In this document: positions 8,194-16,834 of the stretch, piece by piece
Numbering within the stretch: position 1 is the stretch's first letter
Layout: each line of letters opens with the position of its first letter
NCBI GenBank assembly: GCA_045628725.1
Contig: JAZQPT010000035.1
Span: 1 to 64,000 of the forward strand
DNA: 64,000 nucleotides
Direction of reading: 5' to 3'
Source: JACQGD01 sp045628725
GTDB taxonomy: Bacteria; Patescibacteriota; Saccharimonadia; Saccharimonadales; Saccharimonadaceae
The notes under the pieces: model-generated
Seen by the model: the letters and a program-made list of their open reading frames with translations, nothing else
What the model was told of the DNA's origin: nothing
Databases searched by the model: none
Position numbers and translations under genes: made by a program

Positions 8194-8643
8194 GTGAATA
8201 ACGAGGATCTGTCATCCGTAATCAAAGCCCTACAAAAAGAAAGCGCTCCTTCCTACTTTCATCACACCAACACGATTGAGTTGCCCCAGCCAGTACTCGA
8301 CGAGTCTGACTGGAATGGGTGCGGGATCCCATCGCCAACCGCAACAGCAACCCAGCACGTTCATATGTGGACATGGTCGCTTGACGAGAGCGTGGCGACT
8401 ATTGTCATCACGACAGATCGCCAGCCCACCCCCATTTTCGGGGCGAAAAAGATCGTGAGCCACTATCGACTCTATTTCGAGCTCGATGAGGTGACGATAA
8501 TATGGAATGAAACCCGAGTCATCAGCGATGGCAAGGGATGTGGGCACATCGAATTCGATCGTCAAGAAGATATCAAAAATCCTCGGCGATTCGATGAGTT
8601 GGCGAAACTGCTCGACAGCGTTCACGTAGGCGTATCTTCGTAG
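8194..8643 (+). CDS. Unknown 149-aa protein
   Basis: 149 aa, not recognised. No signal peptide or membrane segment. Trp and His are frequent in the middle (HVHMWTWSLDES), and two cysteines occur in GCG contexts. The start is GTG, because the nearby upstream ATG at 8190 leads to a stop after three codons. It has its own promoter and a strong hairpin behind it, so it is a single-gene unit. Base composition is higher in G+C than the neighbouring ABC genes. An antisense frame of similar length exists at 8230-8670, but it lacks a promoter as good as this one. Confidence 0.6.
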   Translation: MNNEDLSSVIKALQKESAPSYFHHTNTIELPQPVLDESDWNGCGIPSPTATATQHVHMWTWSLDESVATIVITTDRQPTPIFGAKKIVSHYRLYFELDEVTIIWNETRVISDGKGCGHIEFDRQEDIKNPRRFDELAKLLDSVHVGVSS

Positions 8644-8650
8644 CCTGACT

Positions 8651-8685
8651 GGGAGTGGTGGTACCTTCACGGTACCACCACTCCC
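8651..8685. terminator. Strong hairpin between convergent genes
   Basis: Perfect 15-bp G+C-rich stem GGGAGTGGTGGTACC / GGTACCACCACTCCC with a 5-nt loop TTCAC. There is no U-run on either strand. It lies between the 8194 gene and the convergent isomerase gene and probably ends or protects both transcripts. Confidence 0.6.
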
Positions 8686-8696
8686 GAATCAAACTG

Positions 8697-9737
8697 TTAA
8701 CTAAGTTCTGCTTTTAGTCTTTCAATAAGGGCAACTGGAACGGGATCAACTCCGTTAAGGATCGCCACATAAATACTGACATAATCAGCCAAAATACTGC
8801 CCCATAAAAGTTGCTGCAATAACGTATCGCCCTTTAAATGAATAACGTGAGATTTTGGTCGTTGTCCACTTAATAATCGATCAGATATTTCGAATCTGCG
8901 CAAAATTTGCGGATGTTCTAAATGGCTGATCAGATCAAAAATAACAAACGGCTTTTCAACAGGATGTGACGTCCAGCCTAAAAACTCATTATGATTAAAT
9001 TCTGGATATTGATTCCAAAACGCCACATTCTTGGCGTTCTCGTTCCAACTTATCTTCCATTTGTATGCCAAAGCACCTGTGAGCGGACCGCCGTAAATAA
9101 CGGGTGTCTTGCCGACTGCTAATAACGCTAGTTGCTTAGCCTCATTTTTATCAGTCGTAACAGATGCGTTCCATGCGGCAGATTGTTCACGCAAAAAATC
9201 AGCCGTATAGGCAATTTCTTCGAGGGCCGATGTTGGAATAATCCCAAAACTGACGAGTAACGCGGCCGCAGCCCGGAGGTTATACAAAACAGCCATTCGC
9301 GGCTGAACACCCTCTGGTAGTACGACGTGAGCAATTGACTGATGCTTTGCTACATCCGTTAACTTGCCTCCGCTGGCGATTACCGCCACTTGGGCAGATT
9401 TGTCGCGCGCTTGCTGCAGACAGCTCAATGTCTCTTCGGTGTTGCCAGAATAGCTACTGGCGATCACGAGTGTGTAGTCGTCTACGTACCCAGGCAGGTC
9501 GTACGTTCGCACTACTTCAAACGGCACTTTAATTGATGCACCGAGCCAATCTTTAACAAGTTGCGCCGCGAGCGCTGATCCACCCATGCCGGCAAAAACA
9601 ACTCGCGTTAACGGTCGGCCGTCGTGCGCGGCGTCTTGAATTGCTGCTTGAAACTGAACTTGTTTCCATTGATCGCCCGCTACAGCCAGTGCCCCATGAG
9701 GGTCACGTTGTCGTAATACATTGTTATCGTCCAGCAT
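8697..9737 (-). CDS. SIS-domain phosphoglucose/phosphomannose isomerase
   Basis: 346 aa, matching the bifunctional phosphoglucose/phosphomannose isomerase family. Two SIS (sugar isomerase) domains are present. The first holds GMGGSALAAQL near residue 50 and SSYSGNTEETL near 95, the sugar-phosphate binding loop. NENAKN and FNHNEF near residue 240 fit the catalytic C-terminal half. It would interconvert fructose-6-P with glucose-6-P and mannose-6-P, linking glycolysis to sugar-nucleotide synthesis. GGTGGAG precedes the ATG as a ribosome site. Confidence 0.85.
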   Translation of the reverse strand: MLDDNNVLRQRDPHGALAVAGDQWKQVQFQAAIQDAAHDGRPLTRVVFAGMGGSALAAQLVKDWLGASIKVPFEVVRTYDLPGYVDDYTLVIASSYSGNTEETLSCLQQARDKSAQVAVIASGGKLTDVAKHQSIAHVVLPEGVQPRMAVLYNLRAAAALLVSFGIIPTSALEEIAYTADFLREQSAAWNASVTTDKNEAKQLALLAVGKTPVIYGGPLTGALAYKWKISWNENAKNVAFWNQYPEFNHNEFLGWTSHPVEKPFVIFDLISHLEHPQILRRFEISDRLLSGQRPKSHVIHLKGDTLLQQLLWGSILADYVSIYVAILNGVDPVPVALIERLKAELS

Positions 9738-9824
9738 TTTGTCTCCACCCGCTTGTTTTCATGTCTGTTACTATGATACACTTTTTAATAACAAAGCATA
9801 AGTATATTTTATCTAGAGGTGGGC

Positions 9825-10352
9825 ATGACAAACGAACTAAAACGGGACGCAGATGACGACCAAGAGCTTGCAAACGCACTTGCTGGCATTACAGTAGACG
9901 CACCAGTAAATGGTAGCACCGACACAGGAATAAATTTCGAAGAAACGCAGGCACCAAGTGGCGCTGTTATTGGCTCACCATTTGGCGAACCAGCAGCAGC
10001 GGTAACTCCTGTCGTTAGTCCAGTATCCGCATACGCCCCAGCGGAACCAGTTGCGACAACATCGCTCCCTACCCCGATCAACCCTTCAGCTGCACCGTCT
10101 TCGGATCCTCAGCTTGATAGCATCAAGAAAGACGCCCTCAACGAACTACGTCCTCTTGTCGACAAACTTAATGTACCACCAGAAGAAAAGTTCGATACCT
10201 ACTTACTCCTTCTTCGCTCAACAGACGATACAACACTTATCGCCCCTGCTCACGAAGCAGCCAAAGAAATCCCAGATGAAGCTCGCCGCGCACAGGCACT
10301 GCTTGACGTCATCAAAGAAATTGACTTTCTTTCTGCTCAAGAAAAAGCTTAA
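9825..10352 (+). CDS. Conserved-type protein with disordered N-terminus
   Basis: 175 aa. Residues 1-100 are rich in Ala, Pro, Thr and Val and look disordered. Residues 105-175 form a compact, charged helical domain (from LDSIKKDALNELRPLVDKL to the end). No signal peptide or membrane helix. Function unknown; the domain looks like an adaptor or binding module. I chose ATG 9825 over GTG 9819, because GAGGTGG lies at normal ribosome-site distance from it. A strong terminator follows directly. Confidence 0.75.
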   Translation: MTNELKRDADDDQELANALAGITVDAPVNGSTDTGINFEETQAPSGAVIGSPFGEPAAAVTPVVSPVSAYAPAEPVATTSLPTPINPSAAPSSDPQLDSIKKDALNELRPLVDKLNVPPEEKFDTYLLLLRSTDDTTLIAPAHEAAKEIPDEARRAQALLDVIKEIDFLSAQEKA

Positions 10353-10373
10353 TCACTAGCCCTTGTACCAATA

Positions 10374-10407
10374 AAATAACCCTCCGTATAATGGAGGGTT
10401 ATTTTTT
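10374..10407 (+). terminator. Rho-independent terminator
   Basis: Stem AAATAACCCTCC / GGAGGGTTATTT around GTATAAT, followed by TTTTTT on the plus strand. The A-run before the stem also makes it usable on the minus strand for the convergent surface-protein gene. Confidence 0.9.
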
Positions 10408-10421
10408 ACTCTACAGAGTGA

Positions 10422-11744
10422 TTATTTTTTATCAGATGTCTTATCTGTATGGTGACTATCGATCGTGCTTGATGTGTCGGTAGAACCAGTTGTTGTTGTA
10501 TGTGACTGTACAGCATAGAGCATTTCTTTTAGTTCACGACGGCTTTTGAAGTAATATACTGTTCCGATAGTGACTGCAGCCAGGCCGATCATAGCAGCGA
10601 TAGCTTCGACAGGACCAGTTGTAGGAAGCGCTTCGGGAACGTCACAACCTTCTTTTGGTAATACTACGGTAGCCGTATCGCTCTTTGTACCATTTCCGGT
10701 AATCGCAGACGCAGTATTTGTCATCGTTGCCTGTTCACAGGTAGCTGCTTCTTTACCAGGCACTTTTGCGCTAAAGGTTACCGTACCTGCCGCACCCGCA
10801 CCGTAATTACCAATGTTGATTCCGCTCGTTACGACGTTGTCGCCTACTTTTAGTCCATTTGGATTAGCGTTGTTCGTTAGTTTAGTACTACCTGCAACGT
10901 AGGTCTGACCAGCAGGGAGAACATCTTTGATGGTTACGTTATTCTGATCAGTTGTACCGTTATTTTTATAAGTGATTTTGTAATCGACAGTTGAACCTGG
11001 TTCGGCGTTAACCGTTTTTGCCCAGTTATTCTGACCACCGTTGGCTACTTCTTTTTTCAGATCAAATCCGGGCTGATCAACTTTTACTTTATAGATAACA
11101 TATCCGGCATAATCTGCACATCCTGGGACGATTCCGTTCAAGGCTGAATAGCCAAGGAACGTTCCGTCTGTACTAAATAGTGAATCAGAAAGTGTCATGT
11201 TATTGATCGCGCCAGAGCTATGGATCCGTGCTGATGCAGGAACATAGCGGAGTGATACCGTACTATCGGTGGTGATATAGGCTTCGTCCCAGACTTTCTG
11301 TGGGTTGGCGTTATCAGCAGTGATAGACGTACTAACGATACCGCGTTCACCTGGCTTTACGACAGATGGCAGCTGTGCACTCATTCGAACGTTTTTTGCG
11401 ATACCCGTTCCGGCGCCGGTGTTAAGACTTGTCTTTGCGTTGTTGTGGTAATACGAGTACACTTCGTATTCTTTACCTGGCTGAAGTTTCATATCGTTTA
11501 CATACGTACCGACGCCTGCTTCGCGGATCAGAACCGAGTTACGCTCGTCACCGTGCTTAGGGTTGTCGGTGATAGAGTTAAAGACAACATGATCGGCTGG
11601 ATTTGCACTAGTATAGGTTGTTCGGACAGGGCCGCTTGCGAACGCAGTTGCGGCAGTAAAGACTGATACGACTACTCCGGCGATTATGAACTGAGCATTA
11701 TATTTTTTTGCTGTTGAGAGAATGTGGTGGATGGTTGTTTTCAT
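10422..11744 (-). CDS. Exported surface protein with DUF11-type repeat and LPTTG
   Basis: 440 aa. An N-terminal signal segment (about residues 14-38, ending AFA) is followed by an extracellular part that includes a DUF11-like, Ig-like domain near residues 240-340 (with ITYKNNGTTDQNNVTI and DVLPAGQTYVAGSTKL). Near the end comes LPTTG at residue 373, a hydrophobic helix and RR, as in sortase substrates. Unlike typical sortase substrates, a Ser/Thr/His-rich tail of about 38 residues follows the helix. It may be anchored by the helix rather than cleaved. It is probably co-transcribed with the upstream low-complexity protein, 24 nt away. Likely a cell-surface or adhesion protein. Confidence 0.75.
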   Translation of the reverse strand: MKTTIHHILSTAKKYNAQFIIAGVVVSVFTAATAFASGPVRTTYTSANPADHVVFNSITDNPKHGDERNSVLIREAGVGTYVNDMKLQPGKEYEVYSYYHNNAKTSLNTGAGTGIAKNVRMSAQLPSVVKPGERGIVSTSITADNANPQKVWDEAYITTDSTVSLRYVPASARIHSSGAINNMTLSDSLFSTDGTFLGYSALNGIVPGCADYAGYVIYKVKVDQPGFDLKKEVANGGQNNWAKTVNAEPGSTVDYKITYKNNGTTDQNNVTIKDVLPAGQTYVAGSTKLTNNANPNGLKVGDNVVTSGINIGNYGAGAAGTVTFSAKVPGKEAATCEQATMTNTASAITGNGTKSDTATVVLPKEGCDVPEALPTTGPVEAIAAMIGLAAVTIGTVYYFKSRRELKEMLYAVQSHTTTTGSTDTSSTIDSHHTDKTSDKK

Positions 11745-11768
11745 GACTTTGTTCCTTATATCCGATTA

Positions 11769-13787
11769 TTAGTTAGGTCGTCCGTCAGGACCGATTTGAG
11801 TTTGTATATCTTTTACTGCTTGATCAACTGCGCCAGGTTCGTTCATCTGTGATTTAGTAGCCTCTGCTTGCTCATTAGCTGTTTGCTGTTGGGCAACGGC
11901 CTGTTCAGTTTGTTGCTGAGCGGCAGCGTCAGCTTCGGTTCGACTCGTACCTGCTCCAGCTTCTGGTGTTGCTACTTGTGGTGCTGTATTGGCTGCTGCG
12001 CCGTCACTGTTATAGCTTGTTTCTTCACTACCTGGAGTAACGCCGCCCGTAAGGTTTGGACTGTCCGTATTGTTGTCAGATTCTTGGGTCCATTCGATAA
12101 ACTTATTTTTCAGTGCATCAATACCGTCGGGCATCGCAACGTGGCCGTCCCATACTTTTCCGCCTTCGGCAGGAGGCAATACAGGAGGAACGTATGGAGG
12201 TTCGGTTGGAGGAGGCGTATTCGGAGGTGTGGGCGTAGGGACTGAAGGTGGCACCACAGGAGGCGTATTCGGAGGTGTGGGCGTAGGTGTATTTGGAGGT
12301 GCGGGCGTAACTTCAGGGATTACTGGTTCTGGGGTAAAGTTAGCGCCGCCTGTTGGAAGATTTTCTGTGTAGTTTCGTTGTACCGGTATATTGTATTGGA
12401 CTGTAGCAACCTCGGCGGCTAGCTGCTCACCGGGCATCTTTAGCTGACCACAGTTTACACATACTTCCCATACGGTACCGTCTTCGAATGTTACAGTAAT
12501 TACCTTTGTCGTGTCAGTTACATTCGGGTTTAAATGTACTTCACCAGTTACAGGGTCAATTTCGTATGATGAGTATGATGCATTCACGATTTCACGCTCA
12601 GAGAACTTCGCTCCTTCAAGCTTACCGTTCATTTTATCGAGATATTCTGCATACATTTTGTGATCGTTTTCAAGCATCTCACCGAATTTATTGATAGCAT
12701 CTGAGTCGGTTGGGTTTGGCACGCCGTCTATTTTTGAGTTCGCAAGGTAGCTTGCAAATTCGTGACCATTATTTGGGAATCGATTAGTGACAAGTTCGTT
12801 ATAGCCGGCAAATTTACCTGCATCGAGCTGCTCGTTTGCGCCAACGGTTAGTGGAGGCCCGAAGTTATATGGGTCAAGTTTACCTGCTGCCTCGGCGGGG
12901 TTGGCACCACTCATAATCAGCTCATGCTCATCATTCATTAGTTTGATATCAATACCACTTTCGGCACGAGGCTTTAATTCGTCTGCATTTGCTCCGTTCG
13001 AGTGATCATTAAACGTATCACCGATGCCAGCAAATCCGCCAGCGGCAAGATGTTCGAGTTTTGAAAAGTTAAGGGCGACTCCAATTGCAGCAGCACCAAG
13101 TGTCGTACGAATATTCCATTTTGATCGCTCTTCGTCAGTAAGATTTTCGTATTTCTTCTGCATTTTATTTTGGCGGTCACCAAGCTTCATCCATCCTTGC
13201 AAAATCATTGACCCAGGCATGCCTAAGGCGAGTTTCGCCCACTTGCGTAATCCTTTTTTGACTGGCTTGGCGTCTTCTTCGGAATTTTCGTCTTCGTGTG
13301 AGTTTTCCGCTGCCTGGACTTCTTGTGTACCGGCCAGTTGCGTTTCAACCGCAGGAACGTTTGTCATGACACCATTTTCATACGCTACAACTGGTCGATC
13401 GTGTGGCGCAGTTTCGATTCGTTCACTAGCTAGTTTTGCAGTGAGTTCAGCGACACTTAGTCCATCTTCTTTGCCCGCAGCATGCGAGGTATTGCCTGCT
13501 GCTGTTTTGTCGGAGTTAGCAGTACTATTCGAAAGACCACTATCGATAACGGCATCATTAATGAAGCCTTGGAGCATTTCGTCGCTCATACCATTCACTT
13601 TTTCTGCACCGTAAATAGATGCAACTGCACGACGGCGGTCTTCGGGTAGATCAAATTTGACATTACCAACTCTTACAAGAAGTGATTTTTTCTCCGCTTC
13701 TGACTGACTGTTATTTGCATCTGACTCTGGAACTAGGGTATTTTTATCAATACCACTTCGAGTGGTTGTGGATGGTTTTTCCGACAT
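11769..13787 (-). CDS. Large low-complexity protein, unknown
   Basis: 672 aa from ATG 13787, which has AAAAGGA upstream; an in-frame start further up lacks one. The N-terminal 130 residues are polar. Residues 190-270 hold basic and hydrophobic stretches (one possible membrane segment around LGAAAIGVALNF). The middle is globular. Residues 500-560 are a Pro/Thr repeat, PTPTPPNTPP. The end is a Gln/Ala-rich segment likely to form coiled coil. A short CVNC motif occurs near residue 460. There is no signal peptide. I see no known family. With the DUF11 protein downstream it forms a two-gene unit, which suggests an envelope or scaffold role. Confidence 0.7.
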   Translation of the reverse strand: MSEKPSTTTRSGIDKNTLVPESDANNSQSEAEKKSLLVRVGNVKFDLPEDRRRAVASIYGAEKVNGMSDEMLQGFINDAVIDSGLSNSTANSDKTAAGNTSHAAGKEDGLSVAELTAKLASERIETAPHDRPVVAYENGVMTNVPAVETQLAGTQEVQAAENSHEDENSEEDAKPVKKGLRKWAKLALGMPGSMILQGWMKLGDRQNKMQKKYENLTDEERSKWNIRTTLGAAAIGVALNFSKLEHLAAGGFAGIGDTFNDHSNGANADELKPRAESGIDIKLMNDEHELIMSGANPAEAAGKLDPYNFGPPLTVGANEQLDAGKFAGYNELVTNRFPNNGHEFASYLANSKIDGVPNPTDSDAINKFGEMLENDHKMYAEYLDKMNGKLEGAKFSEREIVNASYSSYEIDPVTGEVHLNPNVTDTTKVITVTFEDGTVWEVCVNCGQLKMPGEQLAAEVATVQYNIPVQRNYTENLPTGGANFTPEPVIPEVTPAPPNTPTPTPPNTPPVVPPSVPTPTPPNTPPPTEPPYVPPVLPPAEGGKVWDGHVAMPDGIDALKNKFIEWTQESDNNTDSPNLTGGVTPGSEETSYNSDGAAANTAPQVATPEAGAGTSRTEADAAAQQQTEQAVAQQQTANEQAEATKSQMNEPGAVDQAVKDIQTQIGPDGRPN
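12211..12287. repeat. Tandem repeat coding for Pro/Thr stretch
   Basis: A 29-nt unit is identical at 12211-12239 and 12259-12287 (period 48), with a third degraded copy following. It encodes the PTPTPPNTPP repeats of the 672-aa protein and is a candidate for length variation by slippage. Confidence 0.7.
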
Positions 13788-13897
13788 GGTTTTTCCTTTT
13801 TGTTTTTTTGCGTTTTTGCTTATTGGGCTATGTATTAATATTAGCACAAACACTATAGATTGTCAATACTGTATACAACTTTATGTACTTAATATCA

Positions 13898-13925
13898 AAA
13901 ATAGCCTCTAATACGAGGCTATTTT
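13898..13925. terminator. Terminator after groEL
   Basis: Stem AAAATAGCCTC / GAGGCTATTTT with a 6-nt loop and U-runs on both strands. It ends the groES-groEL transcript. Confidence 0.85.
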
Positions 13926-13945
13926 GAATAATGAAGAGTAGTGGA

Positions 13946-15595
13946 CTAGAAGCCCATACCACCAGGCATACCGCCGCCACCCATTGAAGCTGGAGCTTCT
14001 GGTTCTGGGATATCTACGACAAGTGCGCCCATCGTTGCCGCTGTTGAGGCGATAGATACGGCGTTTTGCACCGCTTCTTTGGTTACTTTCACAGGATCAA
14101 TAACACCGGCCTTCTTGACGTCGATAAGGCCCTTTTCAGGACTGTTTACGTCGATACCAAACCCAACCTTGCCTGATTCTACTTGTGCAAGGAGCGCTTC
14201 ACTATTGAGACCTGCGTTGTTCATAATCTGTAGGAACGGTACGCGCAGTGCGTTTTTAAGGATCTTGCGACCAGCACTAATACTGTCTGCCCCATCAGTG
14301 TTGATGGTTGCCGCTAAGTTAACCAGCGTCACACCACCACCGGCAACGATACCTTCAGCAAGCGCAGCTTTTGTTGCTGCAACCGCATCATCAACGCGGA
14401 ATTTCTTTTCATCAATCTCTGTCTCGGTTGCGCCACCAACTTTGATGACAGCGACTTTACCGCTAAGGGCTGCAGCACGTTTTTCGTACTGCTCTTTGTC
14501 GTATTCGCTACTGGCGTTGTCAGCCTGGGCAATAATCTGCGTAATACGGTCTTTAATGTCACCCGCCTTGCCTGCGCCTTCGATAATTGTCGTGTTGTCT
14601 TTACCGACGATTACTTTACGGGCGCTACCAACAACTTCTAGACCGACGTTCTCGAACGTTAAACCTTGGTCTTCGGAGATAACAACACTCCCCGTGAGGG
14701 TTGCGATATCCTGGAATACTTCCTTGCGGCGGTCGCCAAATGCTGGCGCTTTTACCGCAACGGTATTAAGGACACCCTTGAGTTTGTTAAGCACTAGGAT
14801 GCTCAGTACTTCACCTTCAACTTCGTCGGCGAATAGAACCACGTCTTTTTTACCAGCCTGAGCCAGTTTTTCGATGATCGGTAGGAAGTCCTGGACGCTT
14901 GATACTTTTTTATCAGTAATGACAACTGCAGGTTTTTCATAGATTGCTTCTTGACGACCGGCATCGGTGACAAAGAATGGACTCACCCAACCACGATCAA
15001 GACTGAATCCTTCAACCACCTCTGCTTCAAGTTCAAGCCCTTGGCCTGCTTCGACGGTAACAACACCTTCTTTGCCAACTTTTGCGATGACATCAGCGAT
15101 GAGTTTACCGATTTCTTCTGAGCCGGCAGAAATAGTAGCGACTTCTGCAACCCGCTCTTTTTTACCTTCGATACTTTCGGCGAGTGCGTCGAGTTGTTTG
15201 ATAATATCCGCTCCGGCACTTTCGATGCCTTTACGAAGTTCCTGAGGGTTGTGACCTGCGGCAATCAGGCGATTTGCCTCTTTGAGGATGTTGTACGTAA
15301 GCACCGTTACGGTCGTCGTACCGTCACCCGCTACCTTATTGAGCTTGCTCGCCGCTTGCTTGATTAACTCGGCGCCAACTTTATACCCTAATGTTTCGTC
15401 GTCGTTTTCAGGCAGGTCAACAGCTTCGGCAACGGTCACACCGTCGTGAGTAACTGTTGGACCGCCGTAACCTTTGGCAATAACTACGTTGCGACCTTTT
15501 GGTCCGTAGGTTACCTTTACGGCATCGTAAAGAGCTTTTGCTCCCCCGAGTACACGTTCGCGTGCGTCGTCATCATAAAATACTTTTTTAGCCAT
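13946..15595 (-). CDS. groL: Chaperonin GroEL
   Basis: 549 aa, the 60-kDa chaperonin that folds proteins in a 14-mer with GroES. The ATP site DGTTTVTVLT is near residue 86. The usual Gly/Met tail (GGGGMPGGMGF) closes the protein. The GGAGAAATAATT ribosome site before the ATG lies inside the end of the preceding 49-codon gene, so the two are translationally linked. It is the third gene of the CIRCE-controlled heat-shock operon. Confidence 0.98.
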   Translation of the reverse strand: MAKKVFYDDDARERVLGGAKALYDAVKVTYGPKGRNVVIAKGYGGPTVTHDGVTVAEAVDLPENDDETLGYKVGAELIKQAASKLNKVAGDGTTTVTVLTYNILKEANRLIAAGHNPQELRKGIESAGADIIKQLDALAESIEGKKERVAEVATISAGSEEIGKLIADVIAKVGKEGVVTVEAGQGLELEAEVVEGFSLDRGWVSPFFVTDAGRQEAIYEKPAVVITDKKVSSVQDFLPIIEKLAQAGKKDVVLFADEVEGEVLSILVLNKLKGVLNTVAVKAPAFGDRRKEVFQDIATLTGSVVISEDQGLTFENVGLEVVGSARKVIVGKDNTTIIEGAGKAGDIKDRITQIIAQADNASSEYDKEQYEKRAAALSGKVAVIKVGGATETEIDEKKFRVDDAVAATKAALAEGIVAGGGVTLVNLAATINTDGADSISAGRKILKNALRVPFLQIMNNAGLNSEALLAQVESGKVGFGIDVNSPEKGLIDVKKAGVIDPVKVTKEAVQNAVSIASTAATMGALVVDIPEPEAPASMGGGGMPGGMGF

Positions 15596-15597
15596 AA

Positions 15598-15747
15598 TTA
15601 TTTCTCCTCTTTCTTGTTCTCAAGTTTACCTATTCGCTTCTCTAGAGTGCTGATTCTGCGTGGAAGTATAATGTATGCACGAACCACTGCGCCGATCACG
15701 AATAAACTTAAAGCTATTGATAATGTTGTCGATAAAAACAGGCCCAT
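15598..15747 (-). CDS. 49-aa membrane protein inside the groES-groEL operon
   Basis: 49 codons from ATG 15747 to TAA 15598. It begins 3 nt after the groES stop and ends 2 nt before the groEL ATG, whose ribosome site it contains. The protein is MGLFLSTTLSIAL..., one membrane helix (residues 3-28) followed by a short charged helix (RRISTLEKRIGKLENKKEEK) that looks like coiled coil. The tight packing on both sides argues strongly for translation. Few groESL operons have a gene in this position. The role is unknown; it may tether or couple chaperonin to the membrane, or merely keep the translation relay going. Confidence 0.75.
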   Translation of the reverse strand: MGLFLSTTLSIALSLFVIGAVVRAYIILPRRISTLEKRIGKLENKKEEK

Positions 15748-15750
15748 CGA

Positions 15751-16014
15751 TTAAACTGTCGCGAGAACGTCTTCTTCTTTTACGATCAGATATTCTTTGC
15801 CGTCAATTTTTAGTTCGGTTGCTGAATAATCTTTGTGAACAATTTTGTCGCCCACTTTGATACCTTTAACATCTGGACCAACTGCTTCGACAACCGCAAA
15901 AGCTGGTTTTTCTTTCGCCGAATCAGGAAGGTAAATCCCACTAGCCGTTTTGGTTTGTGGTTCTTGTCGTACGGCAACCACGCGGTCTGCGAGCGGTTTG
16001 ATTGGTGTACTCAT
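15751..16014 (-). CDS. groS: Co-chaperonin GroES
   Basis: 87 aa, the 10-kDa lid of the GroEL chamber. It starts PIKPLADRVVAVRQEP after the Met, holds the mobile loop with SGIYLPDSAKEKP near residue 25, and ends with the usual LIVKEEDVLATV. GGAGGAATCAC precedes the ATG. It is the first gene of the operon behind a promoter with a CIRCE operator. Confidence 0.97.
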   Translation of the reverse strand: MSTPIKPLADRVVAVRQEPQTKTASGIYLPDSAKEKPAFAVVEAVGPDVKGIKVGDKIVHKDYSATELKIDGKEYLIVKEEDVLATV

Positions 16015-16055
16015 GTGATTCCTCCGTCTAATATATTGATTAGTTTGTATGCTTA

Positions 16056-16098
16056 ATTGTAGCGAAAAATATTAGCACTTGCAAGGCACGAGTGCTAA
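16056..16098 (-). promoter_or_regulatory. groESL promoter with CIRCE operator
   Basis: On the minus strand, TTGCAA (16079-16084) and TACAAT (16056-16061) are 17 bp apart. The CIRCE inverted repeat TTAGCACTT-N9-GAGTGCTAA (16072-16098) has one mismatch to consensus and overlaps the -35. HrcA bound there would block the promoter and release it on heat shock. A near-identical copy is found at 17762-17804. Confidence 0.92.
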
Positions 16099-16118
16099 CT
16101 ACTGCGCACAAAAGAAAG

Positions 16119-16143
16119 AGCCACCTGGAAGTTCCAGGTGGCT
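16119..16143 (-). terminator. Terminator of the 16183-16731 gene
   Basis: AGCCACCTGGA / TCCAGGTGGCT, 11-bp stem with a 3-nt loop, followed on the minus strand by CTTTCTTTTG. Confidence 0.8.
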
Positions 16144-16182
16144 ATGACAAGCTCCTTTCAGTACGTACAGTTGCCGGATGAA

Positions 16183-16731
16183 CTAGGCGACGTCAGCGTA
16201 GAAATCCCCGCCATAATCGCTGTCGAAGAGGAAATCATCCCATGCCTCGTAGAGCTGGCAATCCAGCTCCAGGTAATCGAACTCCCTCTCGGCCCAAGCT
16301 TCTTCGATCTGACGATCGATTTCCGCGGGATCGAGATTTAGCTCGCTCCAGGTCACGGGGACCTTGTTCGCGCAGAGGATTACACAATTGTCGTGGTCCC
16401 TGCGCCTACGATCAGCGTTGGACCTGACTTCGAAGTAATCGTCGAGACCGCTTGAAATCTCGTCTTGCAGGTCAGCTTGATCGGCACGAGCATCCACTGC
16501 TCGCTGCACTTCACTTGCGTAGCCGTGCCGGGAGTTGCTGTACCGCTCACGAGCTACCCAATTGCGCTGACCGTGATCCTGCGACCGGAATGTCTGCGCG
16601 TAGCGATCTCGGCGTGCGTCCTTCGCCTTTTCCGGCGGAAGGATTTCCAGCAATGGCTGGAACTTTTCGGGTGCGAAACCCTGCGTGTTCGATACCGCGG
16701 TGTTCATGGCAGAAGCAACAGTGTTGAACAT
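16183..16731 (-). CDS. Unknown 182-aa acidic protein
   Basis: 182 aa from ATG 16731, preceded by AAAGGGG. Not recognised. It is rich in Arg and Asp, has an acidic, aromatic C-terminal third (YLELDCQLYEAWDDF), and has no signal peptide or membrane helix. G+C content is clearly higher than in the neighbours, and it carries a consensus promoter and its own terminator. These signs fit a recently acquired single-gene unit. It lies between the two copies of the groES promoter repeat. Confidence 0.7.
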   Translation of the reverse strand: MFNTVASAMNTAVSNTQGFAPEKFQPLLEILPPEKAKDARRDRYAQTFRSQDHGQRNWVARERYSNSRHGYASEVQRAVDARADQADLQDEISSGLDDYFEVRSNADRRRRDHDNCVILCANKVPVTWSELNLDPAEIDRQIEEAWAEREFDYLELDCQLYEAWDDFLFDSDYGGDFYADVA

Positions 16732-16791
16732 ACGAGCCCCTTTCGAGAGCAAATGTTACGTAACTGAATTGTCTAGGTACTTGTACGGTGC

Positions 16792-16820
16792 ATTATACAT
16801 TATATCTATGTTTTTGTCAA
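16792..16820 (-). promoter_or_regulatory. Full-consensus sigma-70-type promoter
   Basis: TTGACA (16815-16820), exactly 17 bp, TATAAT (16792-16797) on the minus strand. It would start transcription near 16785 and give the 16183-16731 gene a leader of about 54 nt containing the palindrome GTTACGTAAC. Confidence 0.85.
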
Positions 16821-16834
16821 TACGTATATACTAT

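Noticed and set aside
8230..8670. 146-codon minus-strand frame opposite the 8194 gene
   Set aside because: The plus-strand frame has a good promoter and GTG start. The minus frame has its start inside the terminator hairpin. Not fully excluded.
13024..13614. 196-codon plus-strand frame opposite the 672-aa protein
   Set aside because: Shadow of the minus-strand gene. Composition is typical of antisense frames.
14079..14861. 260-codon open frame on the plus strand opposite groEL
   Set aside because: It lies wholly antisense to an unmistakable groEL gene and has Ser/Thr/Pro-rich shadow composition and no promoter or ribosome site.
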